The notes below the pieces were generated by a model. The model did no database searches. It saw only the letters and a list, made by a program, of their open reading frames with translations, and was not told where the DNA came from. From assembly GCA_039193455.1 (NCBI GenBank), contig JBCCWO010000001.1, positions 1-64,000 of the forward strand: DNA of 64,000 nucleotides, given 5' to 3'. Origin of the DNA: JBCBGF01 sp039193455. GTDB taxonomy: Bacteria; Pseudomonadota; Alphaproteobacteria; Rhodobacterales; Rhodobacteraceae. Made by a program: the position numbers and the translations under genes. Below, one piece after another: positions 53,178-61,915 of this stretch. The first letter of the stretch is position 1. Every line of letters begins with the position of its first letter.

Positions 53178-53199
53178 TGCGTGTAGCATGCATATAAAA
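53178..53199. promoter_or_regulatory. Shared motif, copy A, upstream of ribB
   Basis: GTGTAGCATGCATATAAAA (53181-53199) matches 16 of 19 positions of the motif at 54137-54155. The core TGYA-GCA-TRCA is a dyad. It ends 25-45 bp before the ribB-like start, overlapping the expected promoter. A binding site for the adjacent MarR regulator is the simplest reading. Confidence 0.55.
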
Positions 53200-53262
53200 T
53201 TCACGCAACTGTGTTGGAGACGCATGTTTCGGAAGGGTGGGGTTTGGGGGCGTTCCGGGCCG

Positions 53263-53757
53263 TCAGTCGTCGACAGATTTGTCCACGATTTCAAAATCAT
53301 CGTGCAGCCGGTTCAGAAGGTTCGCCACAAGCTCGATCTCATCGGCGGTCCATCCGGCGGTCACCTCGGACAACAGCTGTTCACGCCCGCGCCGCGCATT
53401 CACCAGCATCTCGCGCCCGGCAGGGGTGAGCTTCAGCACGGACTTCCGGCGATCAACCGCGCTGGGGCTGCGGGCGGCATAGCCATTGGCCACGGCGCTT
53501 TCCACCAACCGGCTGGCGGTTGAGGCATCAACCTCAAGCTCCGCCGCGACGTCGCCCACGCTCGTGTGGTCGGAATTCAGCGAATCGATTGCGAAGAGGG
53601 TGCGCAAGACCGACATGGCGATGGGTTGGCCGATCTCTTCGATCAGACGGCGGCGGCGGCCCTGCTGCAGCCACAGGCGGCGCAGGCGCATCAGGCTGCG
53701 GTCCAGTTCGCGGTAGAGGTCGGTCTCAACCTGTTGAGGAAGCGCTCTTTTGTTCAT
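53263..53757 (-). CDS. MarR family transcriptional regulator
   Basis: A 164-residue winged-helix regulator. The helix-turn-helix is TSVGDVAAELEVDASTASRLVESAVANGYAARSPSAVDRRKSVLKLTPAGREML (about 60-113), with the DRR wing motif. ATG 53757 begins the homologous region; a longer frame to 54042 covers non-coding DNA. MarR proteins typically repress catabolic genes until an aromatic or acidic ligand binds. It sits between the ribB-like and monooxygenase arms and is the obvious candidate for the shared motif in front of both. Confidence 0.87.
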   Translation of the reverse strand: MNKRALPQQVETDLYRELDRSLMRLRRLWLQQGRRRRLIEEIGQPIAMSVLRTLFAIDSLNSDHTSVGDVAAELEVDASTASRLVESAVANGYAARSPSAVDRRKSVLKLTPAGREMLVNARRGREQLLSEVTAGWTADEIELVANLLNRLHDDFEIVDKSVDD

Positions 53758-54178
53758 CCTGCTATGTGCAGCCTCGCGCGTGGTGCTGCGCCTTTTGGTC
53801 AATATCGGCGTCAAACTACAACTCCGGGCGCGCATCCTCAAATAGGAAATAGGGTGCAGAGGGTCGTCGGGGGGGATCCCTGGGCCTGATTGCGGACGCG
53901 TCGGCGGCGCACGCGGTGCGTGCCAGCGGTTGTGTGCGGAGGATTCCGGCGGGGCAGAGGGCCGTGTCGGTCGGAAACTCCGCGCCGCGCTCCGCCGGTG
54001 CAAGCATCTCAAAACATTCAAAAAGTGGCACGCGAGTTCCAATGCTGTCGATGCCAGTCATCCCCGGTAGCAGCGGCGGCACGCAGGGGTTTCGCCGCGC
54101 CAAATCCTAAAAATGCTTGCATCATGAATAGAGTGTGTGCAGCATACACATAAAAATACGACCGATTGGGAGGAACTC
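53758..54178. other. 421-bp intergenic region between marR and the monooxygenase operon
   Basis: No ORF here is supported; frames that cross it lack recognisable protein features. Its right end carries the motif at 54134-54155 and the leader of the monooxygenase gene. The length suggests a regulatory region for two divergent promoters. Confidence 0.55.
54134..54155. promoter_or_regulatory. Shared motif, copy B, upstream of the monooxygenase operon
   Basis: TGTGTGCAGCATACACA (54134-54150) is a dyad with TGTGT and ACACA arms 7 bp apart, followed by TAAAA. It matches the copy upstream of ribB at 16 of 19 positions and lies 24-45 bp before the GTG start at 54179. A likely MarR operator. Confidence 0.6.
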
Positions 54179-55720
54179 GTGGAAACGACTGGCGGAAACA
54201 GCCGGCGACTTCGTGTTGGGATCGTTGGAGCAGGGCTCGGCGGTGTCGGCGCGGCGGTGCATCTGATCAAACGCGGCCATTCGGACCTTGAGATTTTCGA
54301 GAAATCAGAGAAGCCCGGCGGTGTCTGGTGGGACAACAAGTACCCCGGCTGCGGCGTCGATATTCATTCGCACGCCTATTCCTACTCCTTCATGAAATAC
54401 CCCTGGAAGCGCACCCACGCGACCCAGCCCGAGCTTCAGCAATATGTCGAAGACACGATCGATGCGTTCGACCTGCGCCCGAAGATCCACTTCAACACGG
54501 TCGTCGAAAAGATCATCTGGGATGACGACCGCGATCTTTACCGGATGGAATTTGCCGATGGCTCGGCCAAAGAGTTCGAGGTTGTGATCAGCGCCGTTGG
54601 CTTTCTGATCAATCCCAAATACCCGACCTGGCCCGGCATGGATGTCTTCAAGGGCGAGATGTTTCACACCTCGCGCTGGAGATCGGACATCGACCTGCGC
54701 GGCAAGCGCGTTGCTGTAGTGGGCACGGGGTCTACCGCCGCGCAGGTGGTGCCGGGCGTCGCCGATGATGTGGCCGAGCTGAAGGTCTTTCAGCGCGAGC
54801 CGGGCTATGTCGCGCCCAAGAACGCGCGCGCCTACACGGATTTTGAGAAGTTCCTTTACAACAGCGTGCCCGGCATGGCGCGGCTCAGCCGGATCCGGGC
54901 CTTCACACGCGCAACGATCCGCAACCGCGGCTTTGACATCACCAGCACGCGCCAGCGCCTGAACAAAGAGGTCTGCGTTGGCAACATCGTCAACAACGTC
55001 GAAGACCCTGAGACGCAAGAAAAACTGACGCCGCAATATGCCTGGGGCTGTAAGCGTCAGATCGAAAGCTCGGACTACTACCCGACCTTCAACAAACCGC
55101 ACGTCAAACTGGTGCCGCGCGCGGTCACCGAGCTGACCGAGGACGGGATCATCGACACCGATGGCACGGCCCACCCGGTGGACGTGATCATTCTGGCCAC
55201 CGGTTTTGAGACGACCAAGTACCTGTCCTCGATCGAGGTCTACGGGGAAAACGGGCTGAGCCTGCAAGAGGCGTGGAAGCGCCGCGCCGCCGCTTTTGTG
55301 GGCGTGACCGTGCCGCGTTTCCCGAACTTTTTCATCCTCTATGGGCCGAACACCCATGGCGGCTACTCGGTCATCGCCCAGCTGGAATGTGCGGCCCGTG
55401 TCGCAGCCCGCGCGGTGCGCAAGATGAAGCGCAAGGGCTGGCGGCGGGTGAACACGCCGCAAAAGGCGCTGGACGACTACATGACCTGGCTCGACCGCAA
55501 GTTTGCGACGGCCGGTTCCGCGATGCTGGCCGATTGCAACAACTACTATCGCAACGAAGCGGGCGATAACGTCACCAACTGGCCGCTGCCGAACATTCAC
55601 TATTCCTACATGACGACCGTGCGCCCCTATTTCGATCTGGTGGGGACGCCGGGCCGGGCCGCATCCGCAAGCGCTGCCCCCGTGGGCGAGGCCGAGCTCA
55701 GCAAAGAGCCGACGTCATGA
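54179..55720 (+). CDS. FAD-dependent Baeyer-Villiger-type monooxygenase
   Basis: Uses FAD, NADPH and O2 to oxygenate a ketone or similar substrate. The 513-residue protein has the FAD Rossmann motif GIVGAGLGGVG (near 14), the NADPH motif VAVVGTGSTAAQV (near 178) and between them FKGEMFHTSRW (near 156-166). The last fits the type I fingerprint F-x-G-x3-H-x3-W with Arg in place of the final Pro/Asp. GTG 54179 follows GGGAGGA at 5 bp; a GTG at 54137 inside the operator is rejected. Its stop overlaps the aldehyde dehydrogenase start (ATGA). Confidence 0.88.
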   Translation: METTGGNSRRLRVGIVGAGLGGVGAAVHLIKRGHSDLEIFEKSEKPGGVWWDNKYPGCGVDIHSHAYSYSFMKYPWKRTHATQPELQQYVEDTIDAFDLRPKIHFNTVVEKIIWDDDRDLYRMEFADGSAKEFEVVISAVGFLINPKYPTWPGMDVFKGEMFHTSRWRSDIDLRGKRVAVVGTGSTAAQVVPGVADDVAELKVFQREPGYVAPKNARAYTDFEKFLYNSVPGMARLSRIRAFTRATIRNRGFDITSTRQRLNKEVCVGNIVNNVEDPETQEKLTPQYAWGCKRQIESSDYYPTFNKPHVKLVPRAVTELTEDGIIDTDGTAHPVDVIILATGFETTKYLSSIEVYGENGLSLQEAWKRRAAAFVGVTVPRFPNFFILYGPNTHGGYSVIAQLECAARVAARAVRKMKRKGWRRVNTPQKALDDYMTWLDRKFATAGSAMLADCNNYYRNEAGDNVTNWPLPNIHYSYMTTVRPYFDLVGTPGRAASASAAPVGEAELSKEPTS

Positions 55721-57144
55721 GGAAGATCGATCTCTTCATCGACGGCGAGAGCTGTGCGCCGTGTGAAGAGCGCTACGATCCGCTGACGGGCCCGGTGACG
55801 GACGACACCCTGGCCATGGTCGCGCAGGCCGGGCCGCAAGACGTGTCGCGCGCCGCAAAAGCTGCGCAGGACGCGTTTGCGCGCGAACGGATCACCGCGC
55901 GCGAGCGGGCCAACATCCTCGCCAAGGCGGCGACGCTGCTTGTGGAACACGAAGAAGAACTGGCCGAATTGATCGTGCTTGAGGTGGGCAAGACCATCCG
56001 GGAAGCGCGGGGCGAGGTGAAGACAGCGGCCGATGCCTGCGCCACCTTCGCGGCCGAGGCGCTGCGGGTGCGCGGCTATACCGTCGATGGCGACGCAACG
56101 CCCGCCACCAAGGATTTCGAGATCTCGGTGATCCGCGAACCGGCAGGCCCGGTCTGTGCGCTCACCGCCTATAACGCACCGCTCAATCAGGTTTGCTACA
56201 AGGTGGGCATGGCCTTTGGGGCCGGGTGCCCCGTGGTGCTCAAGCCGTCGCCCTTCACGCCGATGGTCACGGCCCGTGCCATCTCGCTCTTGGCCGAGGC
56301 GGGCATGGGGCCGGGCTGGATCAATCTGGTCACCGGCGGTGTCGAGGTGGGCCAGGCGCTGTTCGAAGCGCCGGAGTTCACCCGCTATGCCTTCACCGGA
56401 AGCCGGGCGGTGGGCGACATCCTCGTCCGCTCGGTCGGGCTGCGCCGGTCGCTCTTGGAACTGGGGTCGAACGCGCCGAACATCGTGCACAGCGATGCCG
56501 ACCTTGCCCTTGCGGCCAAGGCGATCACGGCCTCGGGCTTTGCGATTGCCGGGCAGGTGTGCATGCGGCCTCAACGCGTGCTGGTGCACGAAGATGTCAT
56601 GGACGCTTTCGCCGCGCATCTGGTCGAGCGGGTGAAAGCCGTGCGCGTGGGCGATCCGCGCGATCCCGAGACCGATATGGGCCCGGTGCGCACCGAGGAC
56701 TCCGCCGTCCGGATCGTCGATTGGGTCAAACAGGCCGAAGCGGCGGGGGCCCGCGTTCTGGCCGGGGGCACGCATGACGGATGCTATGTCGCGCCAACGG
56801 TGGTCTCGGGCGTGAGGTCGGACGATCTGGTCGCCTGCGAAGAGATTTTCGGGCCGGTGCTGGTTTTGCAAAGCTACGCCACACTCGACGCGGCGCTAGC
56901 GGAAGCCAATGCCTCAAAATACGGTCTCCAATCGGCGATTTTCACCACCACTCTGGAGACTGCGCGTGTGGCGACCCGCCGGCTGAATGCGGGAGGCGTC
57001 GTCATTAACAACGCCTCCCGCATGCGTACCGCACTTGTTCCGTTCGGCGGCGCCAAAGACAGCGGCCTTGGACGGGAAGGCGGCCCCTGGGGGGTCGAGG
57101 AGTTCACCGAGGTGAAGGTCGTTTACCACTATTTCGGCACCTAG
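55717..57144 (+). CDS. NAD(P)-dependent aldehyde dehydrogenase
   Basis: Oxidises an aldehyde to the acid. The 475-residue ALDH-superfamily protein carries the general base Glu in LELGSNAPNIV (near 246), the catalytic Cys in FAIAGQVCMRPQRV (near 280) and a C-terminal PFGGAKDSGLGREGG (near 445). It is translationally coupled to the monooxygenase gene. It probably handles an aldehyde produced by one of the two monooxygenases or by hydrolysis of the resulting ester; the substrate is unknown. Confidence 0.92.
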   Translation: MRKIDLFIDGESCAPCEERYDPLTGPVTDDTLAMVAQAGPQDVSRAAKAAQDAFARERITARERANILAKAATLLVEHEEELAELIVLEVGKTIREARGEVKTAADACATFAAEALRVRGYTVDGDATPATKDFEISVIREPAGPVCALTAYNAPLNQVCYKVGMAFGAGCPVVLKPSPFTPMVTARAISLLAEAGMGPGWINLVTGGVEVGQALFEAPEFTRYAFTGSRAVGDILVRSVGLRRSLLELGSNAPNIVHSDADLALAAKAITASGFAIAGQVCMRPQRVLVHEDVMDAFAAHLVERVKAVRVGDPRDPETDMGPVRTEDSAVRIVDWVKQAEAAGARVLAGGTHDGCYVAPTVVSGVRSDDLVACEEIFGPVLVLQSYATLDAALAEANASKYGLQSAIFTTTLETARVATRRLNAGGVVINNASRMRTALVPFGGAKDSGLGREGGPWGVEEFTEVKVVYHYFGT

Positions 57145-57195
57145 CCCGGCGCGGCGCCAAGCGCCGGGCCAAGACAAGAAGAAGGGGAGGACATT

Positions 57196-58380
57196 ATGAA
57201 CACGACGCCAGGCAACAGCGTGCCGATCTGCGGGCCATTCGATCCGGGCGGCCAGCCCCCATTGCCGCCCGAGGGCGAGTTCCTGATCGGGTTGTTTGCG
57301 TTCAACGTCTCAAGCGGCGCGACGATTTCCAAGGCGGTCAACGACGACCCCGACGGGTCACGCGACATCTGGAAATGGCCGAACATGGAACATCATGTGA
57401 AGCTTGCCGAAGAGGCAGGGCTTGATTTCGCGCTGCCGTTCGGACGCTGGATCGGCCATGGCGGCGAGACTGCGTTCAACGACACATCCATGGACGTCAC
57501 GACCACCTGCGCCGCCCTGGGCGCGGTGACCGATACGATCGGGCTTTTTGGCACCACGCACGTCACCTACGGCATCCACCCCATGCAGGTCGCGAAAATG
57601 GGCGCCTGCATCGATCAGATCAGCCAGGGCCGCTGGGGGCTGAACGTGGTGACCGGCTGGTACCCCGAAGAGATGGATCTCTTTAACCCGCACGACCATC
57701 CCGAACACGATCTGAAGTACGAGATCGCGGACGAGTTCGTCACCTATCTGAAGGCCGCGTGGACCTCGGACGAGCCCTTTGATTTCGACGGACGCTTTTT
57801 TCAGTCAAAGGGCGCGTTCCTGTCGCCGAAACCGGCTGCGTCGCCGCGCCCGCCCTTTGTCAACGCGGGCCAGTCGCCCGCCGGCATCGATTTCGCCACG
57901 AAGAACTGCGAGTACCTGTTCATGGCGGCCAATCCCGACGATCCCGCCAAAACCACCGAACAGATCGGCAAGGTCAAAGACCGCGCGGCGCATCACGGGC
58001 GCGAAATCCGGTGCCTTGCGCCGATCTATGTGATCGTGCGCGAAACCCGCGAAGAGGCCGAGCGTGTGGCAGACCATGTGCGCGCCGAGATCGACATTCC
58101 GGCCGCCGAAGGCTTCATCGGCCATTCGCTGTCGGACCCGAAACAGTCGATGGCCGATTACGGCTCGGGCTCGATGGACCTGTCGCTTGCCAAAAAGATT
58201 GCGCTGGGTCTGCGCGCGCCCGAACTCATCGGGTCCTACCAGGACATCATCGACGCGATGGTGAACCTCAAGAAGACCGGTTTGGACGGCGTTGCGATGT
58301 CGGTCTTCAACTACCGCGATGATGTCGAAGAGTTTCAAAAGCTTATGCCCGCGCTGCGCAAGGCGCTGGCCGAGGTTTAG
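57196..58380 (+). CDS. LLM class flavin-dependent monooxygenase
   Basis: A 394-residue luciferase-like TIM-barrel oxygenase using FMNH2 supplied by a partner reductase. Characteristic pieces are GLFGTTHVTYGIHPMQVAKMGACIDQISQGRWGLNVVTGWYPEEMDLF (near 115-162) and the C-terminal ELIGSYQDIIDAMVNLKKTGLDGVAMSVFNYRDDVEEF. These patterns are shared by RutA, SfnG and dimethyl sulfide monooxygenases, so C-S, C-N or ring cleavage are all possible. GAAGGGGAGGAC precedes ATG 57196. The flavin reductase at 61400 is in the same operon and should be the FMNH2 source. Confidence 0.88.
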   Translation: MNTTPGNSVPICGPFDPGGQPPLPPEGEFLIGLFAFNVSSGATISKAVNDDPDGSRDIWKWPNMEHHVKLAEEAGLDFALPFGRWIGHGGETAFNDTSMDVTTTCAALGAVTDTIGLFGTTHVTYGIHPMQVAKMGACIDQISQGRWGLNVVTGWYPEEMDLFNPHDHPEHDLKYEIADEFVTYLKAAWTSDEPFDFDGRFFQSKGAFLSPKPAASPRPPFVNAGQSPAGIDFATKNCEYLFMAANPDDPAKTTEQIGKVKDRAAHHGREIRCLAPIYVIVRETREEAERVADHVRAEIDIPAAEGFIGHSLSDPKQSMADYGSGSMDLSLAKKIALGLRAPELIGSYQDIIDAMVNLKKTGLDGVAMSVFNYRDDVEEFQKLMPALRKALAEV

Positions 58381-58383
58381 GCG

Positions 58384-59262
58384 ATGCCAGAGGGCGGAGA
58401 CCAGACGGTGATCGAATTGGAACGGCGGCGCGCGGAAACCGGGCGGGAGGCGACTGTGGAAGACACTTCATCGGGGCAGGCCGACAATTCGGTCGGGGGC
58501 ATTCGCATCCGGGATGTCAGCCATGTGTTCGTGACCCCAACCGGCAAGGCCGTGCAGGCGATCGAACATGTGTCACTGGATGTCAAACCCGGTGAGTTCG
58601 TCTCGATCGTGGGCCCAAGCGGCTGTGGCAAAACCACGGTGATGAACATGGTGGCGGGCGTGGTGAAACCCACGGCGGGAACGGTGCACCTGAACGGGGT
58701 GCCGTGCACAGCGCCGCGCCGCGATGTGGGCTACATGTTCGCGCGCGATGCCCTGATCCCCTGGCGCAACGCCAAAAAGAACATCGAGTTCGGGCTGGAA
58801 ATCCGGGGTCTGGGCCGCGCCCGCCGCAGCGAGGTGGCCCTGGGCCTGCTCAAGCGCGTGGGGCTGGAGGGGTTCGAAGCGGCCTATCCAAAAGAGCTGT
58901 CGCAAGGCATGCGGCAGCGTCTGGCCGTGGCCCGCACCCTGGCCATCGACCCCAACGTGATCCTGCTCGACGAACCCTTTGCCGCCCTTGACGCCGAAAC
59001 CCGCGTCAACCTGCAAAACGAGTTCTCGCACATGTGGCACCGGCTGAAAAAGACGGTGCTGCTGGTGACCCATGACCTGCAAGAGGCGATCGCACTGTCG
59101 GATCGCGTGCTGGTCATGTCGGGGCGCCCCGGCAGCATCAAGGCCGAGATCGAGATCCCCTTCGCACGACCGCGCAACATCGCGGATCTGAGGTTCACCG
59201 ACGATTTCCAACACCTCGCAGAACGGGTGTGGCGCAAGCTGAAGGACGAATTCAAGGCCTGA
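58384..59262 (+). CDS. ABC transporter ATP-binding protein (SsuB/TauB-like)
   Basis: A 292-residue ATPase for a small-molecule importer. It has Walker A GPSGCGKTT (near 78), signature LSQGMRQRLAVARTLA (near 178, with Gln for the usual Gly), Walker B VILLDEPFAALD and the switch TVLLVTHDLQEAI. The first 40 residues are a poorly conserved extension. It starts three bases after the monooxygenase gene. The nitrate/taurine/aliphatic sulfonate subfamily fits import of the compound degraded by this cluster. Confidence 0.9.
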   Translation: MPEGGDQTVIELERRRAETGREATVEDTSSGQADNSVGGIRIRDVSHVFVTPTGKAVQAIEHVSLDVKPGEFVSIVGPSGCGKTTVMNMVAGVVKPTAGTVHLNGVPCTAPRRDVGYMFARDALIPWRNAKKNIEFGLEIRGLGRARRSEVALGLLKRVGLEGFEAAYPKELSQGMRQRLAVARTLAIDPNVILLDEPFAALDAETRVNLQNEFSHMWHRLKKTVLLVTHDLQEAIALSDRVLVMSGRPGSIKAEIEIPFARPRNIADLRFTDDFQHLAERVWRKLKDEFKA

Positions 59263-59313
59263 CGAAAGGGACCAAAGGCACACCGAGCACAACAACTCAA
59301 ATGGGAGGAAGAC

Positions 59314-60351
59314 ATGAAAACCAAGGCACTCAGAAACAGCCTGCACGGCGTCGGCCTGGCCGCCTGCCTGGCCTTTGCCGCCCCGGTAACGGCGCTTGCC
59401 GCAGATATGGAAATGACCTTGCAGGTCTATCCCGGCTCGCTGGTCAGCCTGCCGGAATATGTCGGCGTCAATGCGGGTATTTATGAAAAGAACGGGCTCG
59501 ACGTCGATCTGTTGCCCCTGCGGACCGGGCCGGATTCAATCGCAGGTGCTGCCAGCGGCAGTGCGGACGCGGTATCCAACTCGCTGGGCAACACGCTCTT
59601 GGCGAACGGGCAGGGGCAGGACCTGGTGCTTGTCGCCAACGCCTGGAACGCGCCACTCTTTTCCTGGCTGAAACAACCGTCCTACGAGATGGCCGATCTG
59701 GATCAGGACTATCCTGGCAACCTGACCGGCTTTAAGGGCGCGCGGATAGGCGTGGCCGGACGCGGCACCGAGACCGAGCTCTTCACCCGCGTCCTGCTGA
59801 AAGACGCTGGCATCGATCCCGATACCGAGGTGACGTGGGTGCCGGTTGGATTTGGCCAGACCGCGGTCGCCGCCTTCGAGGCCGAACAGGTCGACATCGT
59901 GATCACGATGGAGCCGGTGCAAACCATCCTCGACACGCGTCAGACCGGCGAGATGGTCATCGACCTGACGGCGGGCGAGGGGCCGGAGCTTTTCCGCACC
60001 TATCCCGGCGTGTCGCGCATCGCCCTGCGGTCGCATGTCGAGGAAAACCCCGATCTGTTCGCGGCCTACCTGACCGCGCATGACGAGGTGATCGCCTATA
60101 TCTCGGATCCTGCGAACGTCGACGCCGTGGCCGCGATCTTTGCCGAGGCCAGCGGTCAGCCGATCGAGATCGCCACCGCGATCGTGGGCAAATACACGGG
60201 CGTCTGGGCGAATGTCTTCGACTGCCAGGGCTATGCCAACGTCTTGGCGTACCTCGTGGCGTCGGGTCAGTTCGCGCAAGAGCTCGCGGATAATGCGCAG
60301 ACCTGTGAGAGCATCGTGGCGCCCGTTTCACAGGGCATCATCATCCAGTAG
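59314..60351 (+). CDS. ABC transporter substrate-binding protein (NMT1/SsuA-like)
   Basis: A 345-residue periplasmic receptor. The signal peptide runs to about residue 30 (APVTALA-A), followed by the family segment YVGVNAGIYEKNGLDVDLLPL (near 50) and TEQVDIVITMEPV-type text near 195, typical of NMT1/THI5 and SsuA proteins. GGGAGGA precedes ATG 59314. Its ligand would be the substrate of the operon and is the best handle for identifying it. A 129-bp gap with a large hairpin separates it from the permease. Confidence 0.88.
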   Translation: MKTKALRNSLHGVGLAACLAFAAPVTALAADMEMTLQVYPGSLVSLPEYVGVNAGIYEKNGLDVDLLPLRTGPDSIAGAASGSADAVSNSLGNTLLANGQGQDLVLVANAWNAPLFSWLKQPSYEMADLDQDYPGNLTGFKGARIGVAGRGTETELFTRVLLKDAGIDPDTEVTWVPVGFGQTAVAAFEAEQVDIVITMEPVQTILDTRQTGEMVIDLTAGEGPELFRTYPGVSRIALRSHVEENPDLFAAYLTAHDEVIAYISDPANVDAVAAIFAEASGQPIEIATAIVGKYTGVWANVFDCQGYANVLAYLVASGQFAQELADNAQTCESIVAPVSQGIIIQ

Positions 60352-60359
60352 CGCATGGG

Positions 60360-60431
60360 GGGGCGGGACCGGCGGCAAGGGCCGGTGTGCACCACGGGGA
60401 ACGTGTGCGCCCCGTGGACCGGTCCCGCCCC
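60360..60431 (+). other. Nested hairpin between binding-protein and permease genes
   Basis: Outer arms GGGGCGGGACCGG (60360-60372) and CCGGTCCCGCCCC (60419-60431) are a perfect 13-bp inverted repeat. Inside it, CCACGGGG (60392-60399) and CCCCGTGG (60410-60417) form a second perfect 8-bp stem. A short T-run follows. It begins 9 bp after the binding-protein stop, in the same place as the hairpins of the xyl and frc operons. Confidence 0.7.
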
Positions 60432-60480
60432 TTTGCGCTGCACGGCACCGGCACACCGGGCATGACCTGAGGAGGGTCCA

Positions 60481-61353
60481 ATGAGTTCTCAGCAAGCGGC
60501 GAGCGTCGACACAGCCGACCGAATTGACGACGCATCGCTCCGCCAGACGGTCGCGGAGACCCAGGCCGACTATCTGCGCCGGATGCGGCGCGACGCCATG
60601 CGCGACGGTTTCATCGTCTGGGTGTTCCGGATCGGACTGGGCGTTGCCTTGCTTGGCGCCTGGGAATACGCGGCCGCCGCTGAATGGATTGATACGTTCT
60701 TTTTCAGTCGCCCAACCGATGTCTGGATCTTCTTGAAAGAGATGTTCCTTGATGGCTCGGTCTGGCGGCACATTGCCGCCACGCTGCAATCGACGCTCAT
60801 CGGCTTTGGTCTCGCGGTGATCACCGCCATCCCCTTTGGCCTGATGCTTGCCCGGTTCCCGCTGCTCGACAAGATCTTTGCCCCCTATCTGGCGGCGCTC
60901 AACGCCTTGCCGCGGGTGGCGCTCGCGCCGATCTTCATCCTGTGGTTCGGCGTCGGGATTGAATCAAAGATCGTGCTGGTCTGGAGCCTGGTGTTCTTCA
61001 TCATCCTGATCAACACGGAAGCGGGCGTGAAATCCGCCGATCGCGAGCTTTTGCGCCTGTCGCAAGTCATGGGCGCAACGCAGCGCCAGATCTTTGCCAA
61101 GATCGTGCTGCCCGGGGCCGTGCCATCAATCTTCGCCGGGATCAGGCTGGGCGTGATCTATGCGCTGCTCGGCACGGTCGTGGGCGAGATGGTCGCCGCC
61201 GAGGCGGGCCTTGGCCAAATGGTCAGCCTGTTTTCGGGCACCTACCGAACCGGCGGTGTCCTTGCGATCCTGCTGATCCTGTCACTTCTGGGCGTGGCCA
61301 TGAACGGTCTGATGCTGTTGATCGAAAAGCGCCTGTTGCGCTGGCAGACCTGA
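60481..61353 (+). CDS. ABC transporter permease (SsuC/TauC-like)
   Basis: A 290-residue inner-membrane protein with about six or seven helices. The cytoplasmic coupling loop reads SQVMGATQRQIFAKIVLPGAVPSIFAGIRLG (near 195-225), matching the EAA motif of this class. The 60-residue N-terminus is hydrophilic and poorly conserved. GGAGGG precedes ATG 60481. With the ATPase and receptor it completes one importer; flavin reductase follows after 46 bp. Confidence 0.9.
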   Translation: MSSQQAASVDTADRIDDASLRQTVAETQADYLRRMRRDAMRDGFIVWVFRIGLGVALLGAWEYAAAAEWIDTFFFSRPTDVWIFLKEMFLDGSVWRHIAATLQSTLIGFGLAVITAIPFGLMLARFPLLDKIFAPYLAALNALPRVALAPIFILWFGVGIESKIVLVWSLVFFIILINTEAGVKSADRELLRLSQVMGATQRQIFAKIVLPGAVPSIFAGIRLGVIYALLGTVVGEMVAAEAGLGQMVSLFSGTYRTGGVLAILLILSLLGVAMNGLMLLIEKRLLRWQT

Positions 61354-61399
61354 GGCGCGCGCACTAGCTTGGGGCGTGTGGCACATCACGGGGCAGGGC

Positions 61400-61897
61400 A
61401 TGGCGAAAGACTTTGACGACAAAGACTTCAGAACGGTGCTTGGCAAGTTTCCCACGGGTGTCGTCATCATCTCGGCCATGTGTGACGGCGCGCCCGAGGG
61501 CATGACCATCGGGGCCTTTATCTCTGTCTCGCTTGCCCCGCCTCTTGTGGCCTTCCTGCCCGCCAAGGACTCGGTCAGCTGGCCTCGGATCCGCAAGGCG
61601 GGCAAGTTCACCGTCAACATCCTGTCGACCGCGCAAAAGGATGTCTGCCTGACCTTTGCAAAGACGTCGGATACCAAGTTCGACGGCATCGCGTGGGAGA
61701 TGTCGGGCCATGGCACGCCCCATATCGCCGGGGCGCTGGCCTGGATCGACTGCGATCAGGATCAGATCATCGATGCGGGTGACCACGATATCGTCCTGGG
61801 GCGTGCCGTGGCCCTGACCCGCGGGGCCGACGCCGATCCGCTCGTGTTCTTTGGCGGGGCGTTTCACGGGCTCGGGGCTTTGGGACCGACGGGGTAG
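61400..61897 (+). CDS. Flavin reductase family protein
   Basis: Reduces FMN or FAD with NAD(P)H for a partner oxygenase. The 165-residue protein has the flavin reductase-like FMN-binding fold: VLGKFPTGVVIISAMCDGAPEGMTIGAFISVSLAPPLVAFLPAKDS (about 14-59), then FTVNILSTAQKDVC and a C-terminal HDIVLGRAV...PLVFFGGAFHGL. ATG 61400 with GGGGCAGGG upstream is preferred; GTG 61376 would add eight residues. Last gene of the monooxygenase operon, presumably serving the luciferase-like enzyme. Confidence 0.9.
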   Translation: MAKDFDDKDFRTVLGKFPTGVVIISAMCDGAPEGMTIGAFISVSLAPPLVAFLPAKDSVSWPRIRKAGKFTVNILSTAQKDVCLTFAKTSDTKFDGIAWEMSGHGTPHIAGALAWIDCDQDQIIDAGDHDIVLGRAVALTRGADADPLVFFGGAFHGLGALGPTG

Positions 61898-61915
61898 GGC
61901 CGCCCGCAAGCGCGC

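Noticed and set aside
54137..54178. Upstream GTG start for the monooxygenase
   Set aside because: It lies inside the operator-like dyad and lacks a ribosome-binding site, while GTG 54179 has GGGAGGA at ideal spacing.
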